Source: Verrucomicrobiota bacterium (GTDB taxonomy: Bacteria > Verrucomicrobiota > Verrucomicrobiia > Limisphaerales > JAHEOI01). From it: 15,264 nucleotides of DNA. Positions 15,259 through 15,264 of this stretch are shown here, one piece after another. Positions within the stretch are counted from its first letter, which is position 1. Each line of letters begins with the position of its first letter. The position numbers and the translations under genes were made by a program. The DNA is taken from positions 1 to 15,264 of the forward strand of contig JAHEOI010000379.1 of NCBI GenBank assembly GCA_018610125.1, written 5' to 3'. The notes under the pieces were generated by a model that saw only the letters and a program-made list of their open reading frames with translations, searched no databases and was not told the origin of the DNA.

Positions 15259-15264
15259 AGCATG

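Overview
The window comes from a Gram-negative, LPS-making bacterium of moderately high GC. The evidence is clear homologues of two LPS inner-core enzymes (WaaG and WaaP), a lipoprotein signal and an AsmA-type envelope protein. The phylum cannot be fixed from the sequence. The intergenic DNA is rich in short dispersed hairpin repeats of a kind I associate, from memory only, with Verrucomicrobiota, Planctomycetota, Nitrospirota and similar genomes. No tRNA, rRNA, CRISPR array or complete insertion sequence was found.

Layout. On the left, three genes on the minus strand are separated by repeat-bearing gaps: a Sel1-repeat lipoprotein (187-2550), an M20 family dipeptidase (2714-4084) and a very large AsmA-like protein (4379-7939). 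Next comes a compact MazF-type toxin with a ribbon-helix-helix antitoxin (8161-8741, minus), which has its own promoter and an overlapping palindrome. The right half is an LPS-core neighbourhood. A WaaP-type heptose kinase (8873-9721, plus) converges on a minus-strand pair made of a WaaG-type glucosyltransferase (11946-13085) and a protein with two tandem kinase domains (10531-11928). A glutamine-dependent asparagine synthetase-like amidotransferase (13378-15258, plus) diverges from waaG and fills the right end.

How the genes fit together. WaaG, the two-domain kinase and WaaP would plausibly build and phosphorylate the heptose/Kdo core of LPS. AsmA-like proteins act in envelope lipid homeostasis. 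The AsnB-like enzyme could make asparagine or amidate a surface sugar. The toxin-antitoxin pair and the repeats look like accessory insertions among these genes.

Most notable. The 809-bp convergent gap at 9722-10530 holds two small non-autonomous mobile elements (241 and 251 bp). Each has terminal inverted repeats, related outer ends (YAATGCCATT) and a perfect 10-bp direct duplication of the target. One sits inside a copy of an older dispersed hairpin repeat. The other landed at the 3' end of the two-domain kinase gene and supplies its stop codon. Other points are the tandem kinase architecture, an internal capping segment in the Sel1 protein, and a 57-codon ORF in the long leader of waaG.
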